NCBI RefSeq assembly: GCF_019104945.1
Contig: NZ_JAHRWW010000019.1
Coordinates: 26,144-90,143, forward strand
Direction: 5' to 3'
Length of the DNA: 64,000 nt
DNA from: Thermomonas sp.
GTDB taxonomy: Bacteria; Pseudomonadota; Gammaproteobacteria; Xanthomonadales; Xanthomonadaceae
This document shows, piece by piece, positions 46,666 through 56,091 of this stretch. The notes beneath the pieces are model-generated. The model was not told where the DNA came from. It made no database searches and worked only from the letters and a program-made list of their open reading frames with translations. Numbering within the stretch: position 1 is the first letter of the stretch; each line of letters starts with the position of its first letter. The translations under genes and the position numbers were made by a program.

Positions 46666-48349
46666 GTGGCTTGCATTGGCCGAGGCCGCCATGCGCCCAT
46701 TGCCGGGGCGTGCCTTTGCTCTGCGCAACAATATGGCGTTAGATCACGCAGAGTTTCGCGTTGCGGCGGCGGGCTGGAAGCAGGCATTTGCGGCCCAACC
46801 TGGAACGCGCTGGGCGCTATATTTTGATGACACTGCGGCGTTCATTTCAGCGCTGTATGGTGCTTGGCATGCTGGCAAGACCGTGGTGCTGTGTGCCGAT
46901 ACGTTGCCAGTCACGCTAGCGCAATTGAGCGACCAGGTAGATGGTTTGGCTGGCGATCTGCCGGAAGGCTACACGACATTGCAACCAATGGCGGTGCGCG
47001 ACGATGGCAGCACTTGGTCTGCGCTCGACGCACAGACAACACGTTTGCAGGTCTATACCTCCGGTTCCACAGGAGCGGCACAGGCAATCGATAAGTCACT
47101 GACGCAGCTGGCTGCCGAAGTCGAGTCGCTGCAATCGGTGTTTGGTGCGCAGGCTGCGGACGCAGTGGTGCAAGGGACGGTATCACATCAACATATTTAT
47201 GGCTTGCTGTTCCGCGCACTTTGGCCCTTGGCCGCGGCACGTGTGATTGCGCCGCGTCTGTTCTTTCATGAAGAAATTGCTGCGGCGTTGGCGCAGCGGC
47301 CAGCACTTCTGGTCACCAGCCCAGCCCATCTCAAACGGTTGCCTGAAGGTGTGGACTGGGCGCAGGCGCGATCACAGTTGCGTGTGCTGTTTAGTTCTGG
47401 TGGAGCGCTGCCGGAAGACGCCGCGCGTGCCGCACAGATGCGCTTGGGGCAGGTGCCGATCGAGATTTTTGGTAGCAGCGAAACCGGCGGTATCGCTTGG
47501 CGACAAGGTGCAGCTGCGGCTTGGCGGGCATTGCCCGGTGTACATTGGAGAATCGCTGAGGGGCAGCTAGAAGTCTGCTCGCCACATCTACCCAATGCTG
47601 ACTGGTGGCGCAGTGCTGATCGGGTGGCGGCTACGCTGGATGGTGGATTTAATTTGCTTGGTCGCAGCGATCGTATCGTTAAGGTGGAAGAACGGCGCGT
47701 ATCGCTTACTGCACTGGAACAGGCGCTCTGCGCCTTGACTGAGGTTGCTGAGGCGCGGGTACTTTTGCTAGATGGGCATCGCGCTGAGCTGGCTGCGGTG
47801 ATTGTGCCAAGCGTTGCAGGTAAAGAACGCTTGGCGGAGCAGGGTGCGCTGGCCTTCGGCCAGCAGCTGCGTCGCATGCTTGCAGAAGTGCAAGATGCTG
47901 TGGCGCGACCGCGCCGCTGGCGCTTTGTTGATGCGCTGCCGATGAATGCTCAAGGCAAAACCACGGATGCTGCGCTGCGTGCGCTGTTTCTGCCGTTGCA
48001 ACCACAGGTGACATGGATGCAGCGGGAGGCACAACAGGTGCAGCTACAGCTGTCTATTGATCCAGCGCTGGCGGTTTTTGATGGCCACTTCCCGGGTATG
48101 CCGATTCTGCCCGGTGTGGCGCAGTTGGATTGGGCAGTTCAATTTGGTCGCGAGGCCTTCGCTATTGATGCGCACGTCCTGCGCGTGGATGCACTGAAGT
48201 TCCAGCGCATCGTGCGGCCGGGGATGCAGCTTGCGTTGGTATTGGAATGGCTGCCTGATCTTGCCGCACTGGTGTTTCGTTACACCTCCGAACAGGGGGC
48301 GCATTCCAGTGGTCGTGTTTTGTTTGCGCTTGAAAAGGGAGGCGCATGA
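46658..48349 (+). CDS. Adenylation-hotdog fusion: aryl/acyl-ACP ligase with FabZ-like domain (XanA2-like)
   Basis: 563 aa in two parts. Residues 1 to about 445 are an ANL adenylation domain: YTSGSTG (133-139), FGSSETGGIAWR and the LLGRSDRIVKVEERRVS hinge. Residues about 460-563 are a hotdog dehydratase-like domain with GHFPGMPILPG, where His477 matches the FabZ catalytic His. In Xanthomonas a 3-hydroxybenzoate:ACP ligase (XanA2) activates the pigment starter; here the same gene also has the hotdog part, a fusion known in APE clusters. Start overlaps the membrane-protein gene; ends with an ATGA overlap. Confidence 0.83.
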   Translation: MAEWLALAEAAMRPLPGRAFALRNNMALDHAEFRVAAAGWKQAFAAQPGTRWALYFDDTAAFISALYGAWHAGKTVVLCADTLPVTLAQLSDQVDGLAGDLPEGYTTLQPMAVRDDGSTWSALDAQTTRLQVYTSGSTGAAQAIDKSLTQLAAEVESLQSVFGAQAADAVVQGTVSHQHIYGLLFRALWPLAAARVIAPRLFFHEEIAAALAQRPALLVTSPAHLKRLPEGVDWAQARSQLRVLFSSGGALPEDAARAAQMRLGQVPIEIFGSSETGGIAWRQGAAAAWRALPGVHWRIAEGQLEVCSPHLPNADWWRSADRVAATLDGGFNLLGRSDRIVKVEERRVSLTALEQALCALTEVAEARVLLLDGHRAELAAVIVPSVAGKERLAEQGALAFGQQLRRMLAEVQDAVARPRRWRFVDALPMNAQGKTTDAALRALFLPLQPQVTWMQREAQQVQLQLSIDPALAVFDGHFPGMPILPGVAQLDWAVQFGREAFAIDAHVLRVDALKFQRIVRPGMQLALVLEWLPDLAALVFRYTSEQGAHSSGRVLFALEKGGA

Positions 48350-49104
48350 GTACTGTGCAACCAGCCGCTGCGGCGTTTCGACCACTGGTGGTGATCCCGG
48401 TATTTGATCACGAAGAAGCTATTGGAGCGATGGTCGATGGCGTGCGTGCTGTTGGCCAAGACTGTTTGCTGGTTGATGATGGCTCACGGCCGTCTTGTGC
48501 GGCAGTGCTCGATGCACTTGCCCGTCGCGATGGCGTGCAGCTGTTGCGGCTCCCGACCAATCAGGGGAAGGGCGGTGCGATGCTGGCAGGCTTTCGTGAA
48601 GCTGCGCGACTAGGGGCGAGTCATGTATTGCAAATTGATGCTGATGGCCAGCATGAAACTGCCGATATTCCGCGCTTTCTCGCCGCGGCCTCCGCCGAAC
48701 CAGCGGCAGTGATCCTTGGTGCGCCACGCTATGACGAGAGTGTGCCAAAAGCGCGGCTGTACGGCCGTTATCTCACCCATGTCTGGATTTGGATCAACAC
48801 CTTGTCGTTGGATATCCGTGATTCGATGTGCGGTTTTCGCGTCTATCCACTAGGGGCGGTGTTACCACTGATCGACGCTGAGGCAGTTGGCCTACGCATG
48901 GATTTTGATCCTGAAATTCTTGTACGCCTGCACTGGTGTGGGGTGCCAATGCGCAATTTGGAAACGCCGGTGCACTACCCCAGTGATGGTGTTTCGCATT
49001 TCGACGTCTGGCGTGACAATGTTCGCATCAGCCGTTTGCATGCGCGGCTGTTTTTCGGGATGCTGCGCCGCCTACCGCGACTACTGTTGCGCAAGCTGCA
49101 ATGA
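48346..49104 (+). CDS. Family 2 glycosyltransferase, APE cluster
   Basis: 252 aa. GT-A fold with VVIPVFDHEEAI, the nucleotide-sugar site LLVDDGSRPS and the metal motif DADGQHE. The acceptor region includes GAPRYDESVPKARLYGRYLTHVWIW and DSMCGFRVYPL, as in dolichyl-phosphate mannose synthase-like enzymes. Probably adds a sugar to the pigment or a carrier lipid; galE in the same operon could supply the donor (inference). No C-terminal membrane domain. Coupled by overlaps on both sides. Confidence 0.85.
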   Translation: MSTVQPAAAAFRPLVVIPVFDHEEAIGAMVDGVRAVGQDCLLVDDGSRPSCAAVLDALARRDGVQLLRLPTNQGKGGAMLAGFREAARLGASHVLQIDADGQHETADIPRFLAAASAEPAAVILGAPRYDESVPKARLYGRYLTHVWIWINTLSLDIRDSMCGFRVYPLGAVLPLIDAEAVGLRMDFDPEILVRLHWCGVPMRNLETPVHYPSDGVSHFDVWRDNVRISRLHARLFFGMLRRLPRLLLRKLQ

Positions 49105-50048
49105 GGGGAGAGACACCCGCGCGACATTGGGCCAGCATCGGTGAAACGACCTTCGTCACCGGGATTCAACTACTGTGCGCGATTGAACGCTGGCTGGGGC
49201 GCTGGCCGTTTCGTCTGTGCTTAGCGCCGGTAGTGCTTGCACACTGGTTGCTCGATGGCCGTGCGCGGCGTGCCTCGCAGGAGTATCTACAACAGTTGCA
49301 GCAAGCGCACGCGGTGTTCACCCATGCACCGGGTGCTTGGCGGAGTTTGCGCCATTTCGCCTGCTTTGCTGAAACTCTGCTGGACAAGCTGCTGGCAAGC
49401 CGCGGGCGCTTCCCGCCGGTGCAGGTTGAAGGGGTGGCGGTAATGCGCACACAGATGGTGCGTGGCCAAGGGGGGGTGATTGTCACCGCACATCTGGGCT
49501 GCTTAGAGCTTTGTCAGGCACTGGCCGACCGAGTGCCGGAACTGCGCGTCACCGCACTAGTGCATACCGCCCATGCCGAAGACTTTAATCGCTTGCTGGC
49601 ACGGCTAAACCCAAATGGTCGGGTGCGCCTACTGCAGGTGACGGCACTGGATGCGGCAATGGCGGTGCGGCTGGGCGAGCGGGTGGCGGCCGGGGAATTC
49701 ATCGCGATCGCTGGTGATCGGGTGCCGCTGCATGGTGGTCGTTGCGTATGGGCACCTTTTCTTGGGCGCCTTGCACCGTTTCCAATTGGGCCGTATGTAC
49801 TGGCTGCGGCGCTGGGTTGCCCTTTATTCGCAATGGCCTGTATTCATGGCGGCGCTGGATATCGGTTGAGCTTTGAATGTTTTAGCGAGCGCGTGTTACT
49901 GCCGCGTGCTACACGCGAGACGGCGCTGACCGAGCAAGCCAAGCACTATGCCAACTGGCTGGAAACACAGCTGTGCTATGCGCCGTTGGACTGGTTCAAC
50001 TTCTTTCCGTTTTGGGATCAATACAACGATGTCGATGCTGTCCACTGA
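49101..50048 (+). CDS. LpxL/HtrB-type acyltransferase, APE cluster
   Basis: 315 aa. The LPLAT-type motif is TAHLGCLELCQAL (HxxxxE form), followed by AIAGDRVPLHGGRCVWAPFLG and FPIGPYVLAAALGCPLFAMAC. The C-terminal part has YANWLETQLCYAPLDWFNFFPFW, typical of late lipid A acyltransferase homologues in APE clusters. Likely to esterify the polyene or a lipid. The ammonia-lyase start lies inside its end. Confidence 0.83.
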   Translation: MRGETPARHWASIGETTFVTGIQLLCAIERWLGRWPFRLCLAPVVLAHWLLDGRARRASQEYLQQLQQAHAVFTHAPGAWRSLRHFACFAETLLDKLLASRGRFPPVQVEGVAVMRTQMVRGQGGVIVTAHLGCLELCQALADRVPELRVTALVHTAHAEDFNRLLARLNPNGRVRLLQVTALDAAMAVRLGERVAAGEFIAIAGDRVPLHGGRCVWAPFLGRLAPFPIGPYVLAAALGCPLFAMACIHGGAGYRLSFECFSERVLLPRATRETALTEQAKHYANWLETQLCYAPLDWFNFFPFWDQYNDVDAVH

Positions 50049-51576
50049 GATACCTGCCTTGACCTTTGGTGACGTGCCGCTGCGCATTGAAGACGTGGTA
50101 GCGATTGCCAAACGCCACTGCCGCGGGGTGCTGTCACCAGCGCCGGAATTTCGCACCCGGATCACACGCGGTGCCGACTTCTTAGACCGCCTTCTGCGTG
50201 AGGATGGCGTGGTCTATGGGGTGACCACCGGCTATGGTGACTCCTGCACGGTAGAAATTCCCGCGGATCTGCTGACGGAGCTTCCCCACCACCTATTTAC
50301 TTACCATGGCTGTGGTCTTGGCCGCTTCCTTGATGCAGAAGAAACCCGTGCAGTATTGGCAGCGCGGCTGGCTTCGTTGAGCGTGGGCATGTCTGGCGTC
50401 AGCTTTGCTCTTCTGCAAGGGCTGGAAGCACTGCTGGCGCACGATATCCTGCCGCTGATCCCGGCGGAAGGTTCGGTTGGTGCGAGTGGTGATCTCACTC
50501 CGCTGTCGTATGTAGCGGCGGTGTTATGCGGCAAGCGTGAGGTCATTCATCAGGGCGTGAAAAAATCGGCGGCCACGGCGCTGGCCGAGATTGGACGCGC
50601 GCCGCTACAGCTGCGGCCGAAGGAAGGCTTGGCGATCATGAATGGTACCGCGGTAATGACAGCCCTGGCCTGTCTCGCCTTCGATCGCGCCGACTATCTG
50701 TGCCGGTTGTCTACTCGATTAACTGCGCTCAACGTGGTCGCCATTGCAGGTAATCCGCATCATTTCGATGCCACCCTGTTTGCCGCCAAACCACACCCCG
50801 GCCAAACTCGGGTCGCCGCCCGCCTGCGCACGGACTTGGCCGGCTGCGCCGCTGGTGACAAACGCCTACAGGATCGCTATTCGCTGCGCTGCGCGCCGCA
50901 TGTGATTGGCGTGCTGGAAGACGCGCTGCCGTTCTTTCGTCAGCTAATCGAAACCGAACTCAATAGCGCCAACGACAACCCGTTGGTGGACCCGGACGGC
51001 GAGCAGATCCTACACGGCGGCCACTTCTACGGCGGTCATATTGCACTAGCGATGGACACCTTGAAGAACGCGGTGGCCAACCTTGCTGATCTGCTCGATC
51101 GCCAGCTGGCGCTGCTAGTCGATGCCCGTTTCAATAACGGTCTGCCGTCCAACCTGTCTGGTGCAGTCGGGCCGCGCGCGGCGATCAATCACGGATTGAA
51201 GGCGCTGCAGATTAGTGTCTCGGCGTGGACCGCCGAAGCGCTGAAGCAAACGATGCCCGCCTCGGTGTTTAGTCGATCGACTGAATGCCATAACCAAGAC
51301 AAAGTCAGTATGGGCACGATTGCCGCTCGTGACTGTCTGCGGGTAATCGAGCTCGCCGAGCAGGTGGCGGCGGCGATGTTGATCGCGGCACGGCAGGGCG
51401 TGGCCCTGCGCCAGCAGATTGCACCGCAGACGACGCTGGCACTGGCACCGTCAGCCATGCTGGAGGATCTAGCCGTGCAACTGCCGCTGCTGGCGGAAGA
51501 CCGAGCGCTGGATGGCGAACTGCGGCAACTGATGGAAGCAATACGCGCGCAGCGTTGGAGCTTATATGTCGACTGA
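50029..51576 (+). CDS. MIO-type aromatic amino acid ammonia-lyase, APE cluster
   Basis: 515 aa, full length for HAL/TAL/PAL. The MIO cofactor forms from Ala152-Ser153-Gly154 in GSVGASGDLTPLSYVA. Catalytic Tyr63 is in VVYGVTTGYG, and the NDNPLVD motif is intact. The selectivity pair (Ser-His in HutH, His-Leu in the Rhodobacter TAL) reads Tyr92-His93 in LFTYHGCGLG, so it is not a normal histidase and the substrate is open. Tyrosine would give 4-coumarate, a possible APE starter. No other hut gene is present. Start 50029 or 50035. Confidence 0.88.
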   Translation: MSMLSTEIPALTFGDVPLRIEDVVAIAKRHCRGVLSPAPEFRTRITRGADFLDRLLREDGVVYGVTTGYGDSCTVEIPADLLTELPHHLFTYHGCGLGRFLDAEETRAVLAARLASLSVGMSGVSFALLQGLEALLAHDILPLIPAEGSVGASGDLTPLSYVAAVLCGKREVIHQGVKKSAATALAEIGRAPLQLRPKEGLAIMNGTAVMTALACLAFDRADYLCRLSTRLTALNVVAIAGNPHHFDATLFAAKPHPGQTRVAARLRTDLAGCAAGDKRLQDRYSLRCAPHVIGVLEDALPFFRQLIETELNSANDNPLVDPDGEQILHGGHFYGGHIALAMDTLKNAVANLADLLDRQLALLVDARFNNGLPSNLSGAVGPRAAINHGLKALQISVSAWTAEALKQTMPASVFSRSTECHNQDKVSMGTIAARDCLRVIELAEQVAAAMLIAARQGVALRQQIAPQTTLALAPSAMLEDLAVQLPLLAEDRALDGELRQLMEAIRAQRWSLYVD

Positions 51577-51997
51577 TATCCCCGCACGTTTCACCATTGA
51601 AATAACGCTTGAACCTGCCTTTCATGACTGCGATCCAATGCAGGTTGTTTGGCATGGCAACTACTTCAAGTACCTAGAAATCGCTCGCTGTGCGCTGCTA
51701 CGTCGTTTTGACTACGACTATCCGCAGATGCACGCCTCTGGCTTTATTTTTCCGATCGTTGATGCGCGGGTGAAGTACGTGCGGCCGTTGCATTTCGCCC
51801 AGCCGCTCAAGGTGCAGGCGCGGATTGTGGAATGGGAGAACCGGCTGAAGTTGGAGTATGAAATTCGCGATGCGCAATCTGGAGAAGTGTTGACCCGTGC
51901 GCACACCATCCAAGTGGCTGTGACGGTAGAGGGCGGGGAGATGCAATACGTCAGCCCTGACGTGCTGCTACAGAAACTCGGTGTGGTGGCGCTATGA
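51566..51997 (+). CDS. Hotdog acyl-CoA/ACP thioesterase, YbgC-like, APE cluster
   Basis: 143 aa, 4HBT hotdog fold. The motif FHDCDPMQVVWHGNYFKYLEIARC contains the Asp of YbgC-type enzymes and the usual GNYxxY helix. Overlaps the lyase stop by 11 bases and the LolA-like gene by 4. In APE clusters the thioesterase probably frees aberrant or finished chains from the ACP. Confidence 0.88.
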   Translation: MSTDIPARFTIEITLEPAFHDCDPMQVVWHGNYFKYLEIARCALLRRFDYDYPQMHASGFIFPIVDARVKYVRPLHFAQPLKVQARIVEWENRLKLEYEIRDAQSGEVLTRAHTIQVAVTVEGGEMQYVSPDVLLQKLGVVAL

Positions 51998-52623
51998 GTC
52001 GGTTGCGCATCTTCGTTCTACTGCTTCTATTGCTGGTTGCTCTGCCTGCCTTCGCTGCCACGCCCACGCAGGACGTGCTGACACAGCTGCAAGCGCGAGT
52101 GGCGCAGCTACCGGTGCTGCGCGGTGAGTTTGAGCAGGAAAAGCAAGTGCAAGGCTTCAAAAATCCGCTGCGCTCGTCCGGAAACTTTCTGATTGCGCGC
52201 GATCGTGGGCTGCTGTGGCAAACGCGCAAGCCGTTTCCGTCTGAGTTGGTGTTCACCCGCGATCGCATCCTTCAGCGCGGCACCGATGGCACTATTCGGG
52301 TCGAGGCGGATGCCCGGCAGCAACCGGGGCTGCGTCAAGTCAATGCATTGATGTTTGCATTGATGCATGGAGACCTGCGCGCACTTGAAGGCCAATTTCA
52401 GCTGCAACCGCAGTTGTTAGCGGGTAATCGCTGGCAACTGCAGCTCACGCCGAAGGGCGCAGCGTTGGCCAGATTGTTCGTTCGCATCACCCTTGAAGGA
52501 GATCGCCATGTGCGCTCTGTGTTGATCGAAGAGCGTGGCGGAGACCGCAGTCAACTGCGATTTTCCGCGATGAGTGAAACTCCGGCTACGCTCACCGCTG
52601 ACGAGGCGCGCCGCTTTGACTGA
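51994..52623 (+). CDS. LolA-like outer-membrane carrier protein, APE cluster
   Basis: 209 aa with signal peptide ending LPAFAA. LolA/LolB-type beta half-barrel features: LRGEFEQEKQVQGFKNPLRSSGNF and GLLWQTRKPFPSELVF, and a C-terminal VLIEERGGDRSQLRF. Periplasmic; likely ferries the pigment-lipid from the exporter to the outer membrane. Overlaps the thioesterase gene by 4 bases; the exporter start lies in its last codons. Confidence 0.87.
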   Translation: MSRLRIFVLLLLLLVALPAFAATPTQDVLTQLQARVAQLPVLRGEFEQEKQVQGFKNPLRSSGNFLIARDRGLLWQTRKPFPSELVFTRDRILQRGTDGTIRVEADARQQPGLRQVNALMFALMHGDLRALEGQFQLQPQLLAGNRWQLQLTPKGAALARLFVRITLEGDRHVRSVLIEERGGDRSQLRFSAMSETPATLTADEARRFD

Positions 52624-54964
52624 GCCGGTAGCATCGCGAGGTTGGCGCTGGTTGGCTTGGCTCTGGCTGCTATTGGTGCTGGCCGTGGGCGTGCACCAGC
52701 TGCAGTTTTGGAGTCGCGCGCAGATTGAGAGTGATGTACTGGCGCTACTGCCAGAGGATGAACAGGACCCGCTACTGGCACAGGCCACGCGGCGAATTGC
52801 TGATGCCGGTGCGCGGCAGATGGTGGTATTACTGGGTGCAACGGATGCTGCGCAGGCCCAGGCAGCAGCGACAGCGTATCGCAAAGCGCTGCAACGACAG
52901 GCTCCGCTTCCATTTACCGAAAGCACAGCATTGGCTGGATGGTTTGATGCAACGCAGGCGTTTTATCATCCTTATCGCGATCGCCTGCTGACTGATGCAC
53001 TGCGTCAGCAGCTACAAACTACACCACCGGAGACGCTGGCCGAGCAGGCGTTGGCCGCGTTATATGGGCCATTGGGTGCGCCGCGATTGAGTGAGTGGCG
53101 AGCCGATCCGCTCAATCTATGGCTGGTGTGGTGGCAAGCGCGCGCCGGGAGTGCTGGTTTACAGTTTGATGCATCGGGGCTGCTGCACGCCGAAGGTCGT
53201 GTGTGGGCGGTATTACAGTTTGAAACTCGAAACTCGGCGTTCCGTCTTGATGGCGAACAGGTAATGGTGCATGCGTTGGATGCGGCTGCAGCCGATGCAC
53301 GTCAGGCTGCACCTGATTTACGCGAACTACGCACCGGCGTGCCGCTGTATGCCGAGGCTGCGGCAGTACAGGCTAATCGCGAAATCAATGTGATTGGCTG
53401 GGGCTCACTGGCGGCAGTATTGCTGCTGGTTTGGCTGGCCTTTCGCTCGCTGCAGCCAATTTTACTGGTGGCATTGTCACTGCTGATCGGGGTGGCGGTG
53501 GCACTGTCGATAACCGCGTTGATTTTTGGCAAAGTACATCTACTGACCCTGATCTTCGGCGCCAGTTTGGTGGGCGTGGCCGAGGACTACGGCATCCATT
53601 GGTTCGCCTCACGTCAAGCGCATCCGCAGCAACCGCGGTTCCAACTGTTGCGCAGCCTGCTGCCGGGCATGGCATTGGCGCTGCTGACGAGTGCACTGGC
53701 CTATCTTGCACTGGGCGCGACGCCGTTTCCGGGGCTGCGGCAGATGGCCGTGTTCTCGGTGGTTGGTCTGCTGGCGGCGTTCGCCACTGTGGTTTGCTGG
53801 TTCCCATGGCTGGCGCGGCAGGCTCCTAGGCCAACCGCATTAGCCGGGCAGTTGGCAGGGGTGCTGGCCCACTGGCCGCAGGTGCGCGCCAGTGGCCGCT
53901 GGTGGCTGGTGGCTGCGCTGACGACGCTGTTTGCGCTAGGTGGGTTGTGGCAGCTACACAGCGATGATGATTTGCGCAGCCTGCAATCGCTGCCAGCACC
54001 GCTGCTAGCGCAGCAAGCCGAGATCGGTCGATTGCTGGGCCTGCCTAGTCCGGCACAGTTTTATTTGTTGCGCGCGGCCGATGCAGATACCTTGTTACAG
54101 CGAGAACAACAGCTGACCCGGCGGCTAGCACCGCTGGTAGCCAGCGGCATCATTGGTGGCTATCGTGCGATTAGCGATTGGGTGCCACCACTGACGCAGC
54201 AGCAAGCCGATGTGGCGCTATTGGCACAGGTGGAAACGCGGCTGCTGGCGCAGGTGTCTGCGGCCACCGGAGAAACTCTGGTGAGGCCAGCCTCCTCCGA
54301 ACAGCCGCTAACACTCGATGCTTGGTTGGCGTCACCAGCCTCCGCCCCGCTACGCCAGCTGTGGCTAGGTCAGATCGGTGACGGGGTGGGGAGTGTGGTG
54401 CTGGTCGATGCGCGCGGCGGCGATGCTCTACTGGCACAGCTGGCGGAGCAGGCGCAGGGGTTGCCAGGAGTGCGTTGGGTCAATCGCACTGGCGAGTATT
54501 CCAACCTGCTCGGGCATTACCGACGAATGATGAGCAAACTACTCGCGCTGGGTATGCTGTTGGTGCTGGCGGCGCTGTTTCTGCGCTACCGCCGTGACGC
54601 TTGGCGCACCCTGCTGCCAACGGTGCTGGCGGTGCTACTGACCTTGGCAACATTGGGTTGGCTGGGGCAGCCACTACAACTATTCAATGTGCTGGCCCTG
54701 CTGCTTCTGGTCGGGCTGGGCGAAGACTACGGCATCTTTTTGCGTGAACACGCCGGTGATCCTTCGGCTTGGCTTGCGGTATGTGTCGGCGCGGCTAGCA
54801 CTTGGCTGTCGTTCGGCCTGCTGGCGTTATCAGCAACCCCGGCGCTGCGTGCCTTTGGGCTGACGCTATTGATCGGTATCGGGCTGGTCTGGTTGTTGTC
54901 GCCGCTGTTCTGCCGGCGCTCGCTTTCGGCATCGGTGGCGGCAACCGTGCCACCTGCGCTCTAA
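52616..54964 (+). CDS. MMPL/RND-family exporter, APE cluster
   Basis: 782 aa from TTG 52616 (an in-frame GTG at 52574 is possible), overlapping the LolA-like gene. Two repeats of membrane-periplasm-membrane architecture. The paired functional motifs are LTLIFGASLVGVAEDYGIHWFASR and LNVLALLLLVGLGEDYGIFLRE. About twelve membrane segments. It should move the pigment or its lipid out of the inner membrane and hand it to the LolA-like protein. Confidence 0.88.
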   Translation: MTEPVASRGWRWLAWLWLLLVLAVGVHQLQFWSRAQIESDVLALLPEDEQDPLLAQATRRIADAGARQMVVLLGATDAAQAQAAATAYRKALQRQAPLPFTESTALAGWFDATQAFYHPYRDRLLTDALRQQLQTTPPETLAEQALAALYGPLGAPRLSEWRADPLNLWLVWWQARAGSAGLQFDASGLLHAEGRVWAVLQFETRNSAFRLDGEQVMVHALDAAAADARQAAPDLRELRTGVPLYAEAAAVQANREINVIGWGSLAAVLLLVWLAFRSLQPILLVALSLLIGVAVALSITALIFGKVHLLTLIFGASLVGVAEDYGIHWFASRQAHPQQPRFQLLRSLLPGMALALLTSALAYLALGATPFPGLRQMAVFSVVGLLAAFATVVCWFPWLARQAPRPTALAGQLAGVLAHWPQVRASGRWWLVAALTTLFALGGLWQLHSDDDLRSLQSLPAPLLAQQAEIGRLLGLPSPAQFYLLRAADADTLLQREQQLTRRLAPLVASGIIGGYRAISDWVPPLTQQQADVALLAQVETRLLAQVSAATGETLVRPASSEQPLTLDAWLASPASAPLRQLWLGQIGDGVGSVVLVDARGGDALLAQLAEQAQGLPGVRWVNRTGEYSNLLGHYRRMMSKLLALGMLLVLAALFLRYRRDAWRTLLPTVLAVLLTLATLGWLGQPLQLFNVLALLLLVGLGEDYGIFLREHAGDPSAWLAVCVGAASTWLSFGLLALSATPALRAFGLTLLIGIGLVWLLSPLFCRRSLSASVAATVPPAL

Positions 54965-55000
54965 ATTCTTATTTCCCCCCCTCAAAAACAAACCCTAATT

Positions 55001-56089
55001 ATGGATATTCGCGAGCTGCAATTTTCTCAGGAGCAACACACTGCATTGGAAGCCAAGCAGGAAGCGCAGCGGATCGCATTCGCGCCGTTCGTGTTTCAGT
55101 CGTCCAAGGCGCTACGCGATCTTGGTATCTTGCGCGTAATCGAAGCCGCAGGTGAACAGGGTATTGACCTTGAGGCCATTGTTACCGAGCTGGGTCTGTC
55201 CAAATACGCCGTGCGGGTATTGGTGGAAGCCGGGCTCGGGATCGGTGCGCTGCTGTTGGTCGATGGTCGCTACTTGCTTGGCAAACTTGGCTGGTTTCTG
55301 CAAAACGATGCGATGACGCGGGTCAATATGAACTTCGTTCATGACGTTAATTACAAGGGGTTTTACCACCTGCAAGATAGTCTGCGTGAAGGCCGACCGG
55401 CTGGGCTGGTGGAACTAGCACCGGAAGCGAAAACAATCTATGAGGTGCTAGCAACATTGCCTGAGGGTGTGCGCAAGAGCTGGTTGGAGTTTGACCACTT
55501 CTATTCCGACAACTCATTTGGCATTGTTTTGCCGCTGATTTTTGACCAACCGGTAGCGCGGATACTGGATGTTGGTGCCAATACCGGCAAATGGGCGATT
55601 GCTTGCGGCAAATATGATGCGCAAGTACAAGTGACCCTGTGCGACCTACCGGGGCAGCTGACACTGGCACGCGAGAATGTCGCCGCACAGGGGCTATTGG
55701 CGCGGGTGGTGGAATACCCGATCGATATCCTGCACCCGGAAACGGTATTGCCAAGTGGACATGACGTGATCTGGATGAGTCAGTTTCTTGACTGCTTTTC
55801 CGAGGACGAGATCGTGATGATCCTGAAGAAGGCGGCAGCGGTGATGACCGCCGACACCCGCCTGTTCATCATGGAAACGTACTGGGATCGCCAGCGCTTC
55901 GAGAACGCCGCGTTCTGCCTGCAGCAAACATCGCTGTATTTCACCTGTCTCGCCAATGGCAATAGCCAGATGTACCACTCGCAGGTGATGCATGACTGTA
56001 TCCGTAAGGCTGGACTAACTGTGGTGGCTGAGGTCGATGGCGTTGGTATCAGCCACACCATCAGTACGGTTATGAAGAGCGCTGCATAA
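55001..56089 (+). CDS. SAM-dependent methyltransferase, APE cluster
   Basis: 362 aa. An N-terminal winged-helix dimerisation domain (about 1-110) precedes a class I methyltransferase domain with the SAM motif ILDVGANTGKWAIACGKY and LCDLPGQLTLAREN. The layout resembles plant-type and polyketide O-methyltransferases. Expected target is the aryl hydroxyl or ring of the pigment head group. A 36-base gap before it is the largest within the cluster. Confidence 0.85.
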   Translation: MDIRELQFSQEQHTALEAKQEAQRIAFAPFVFQSSKALRDLGILRVIEAAGEQGIDLEAIVTELGLSKYAVRVLVEAGLGIGALLLVDGRYLLGKLGWFLQNDAMTRVNMNFVHDVNYKGFYHLQDSLREGRPAGLVELAPEAKTIYEVLATLPEGVRKSWLEFDHFYSDNSFGIVLPLIFDQPVARILDVGANTGKWAIACGKYDAQVQVTLCDLPGQLTLARENVAAQGLLARVVEYPIDILHPETVLPSGHDVIWMSQFLDCFSEDEIVMILKKAAAVMTADTRLFIMETYWDRQRFENAAFCLQQTSLYFTCLANGNSQMYHSQVMHDCIRKAGLTVVAEVDGVGISHTISTVMKSAA

Positions 56090-56091
56090 GT

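Noticed and set aside
50029..51576. Reading the ammonia-lyase as histidase HutH
   Set aside because: The Ser-His selectivity pair is Tyr-His here and no hutU, hutI or hutG is present; it lies inside a pigment cluster.
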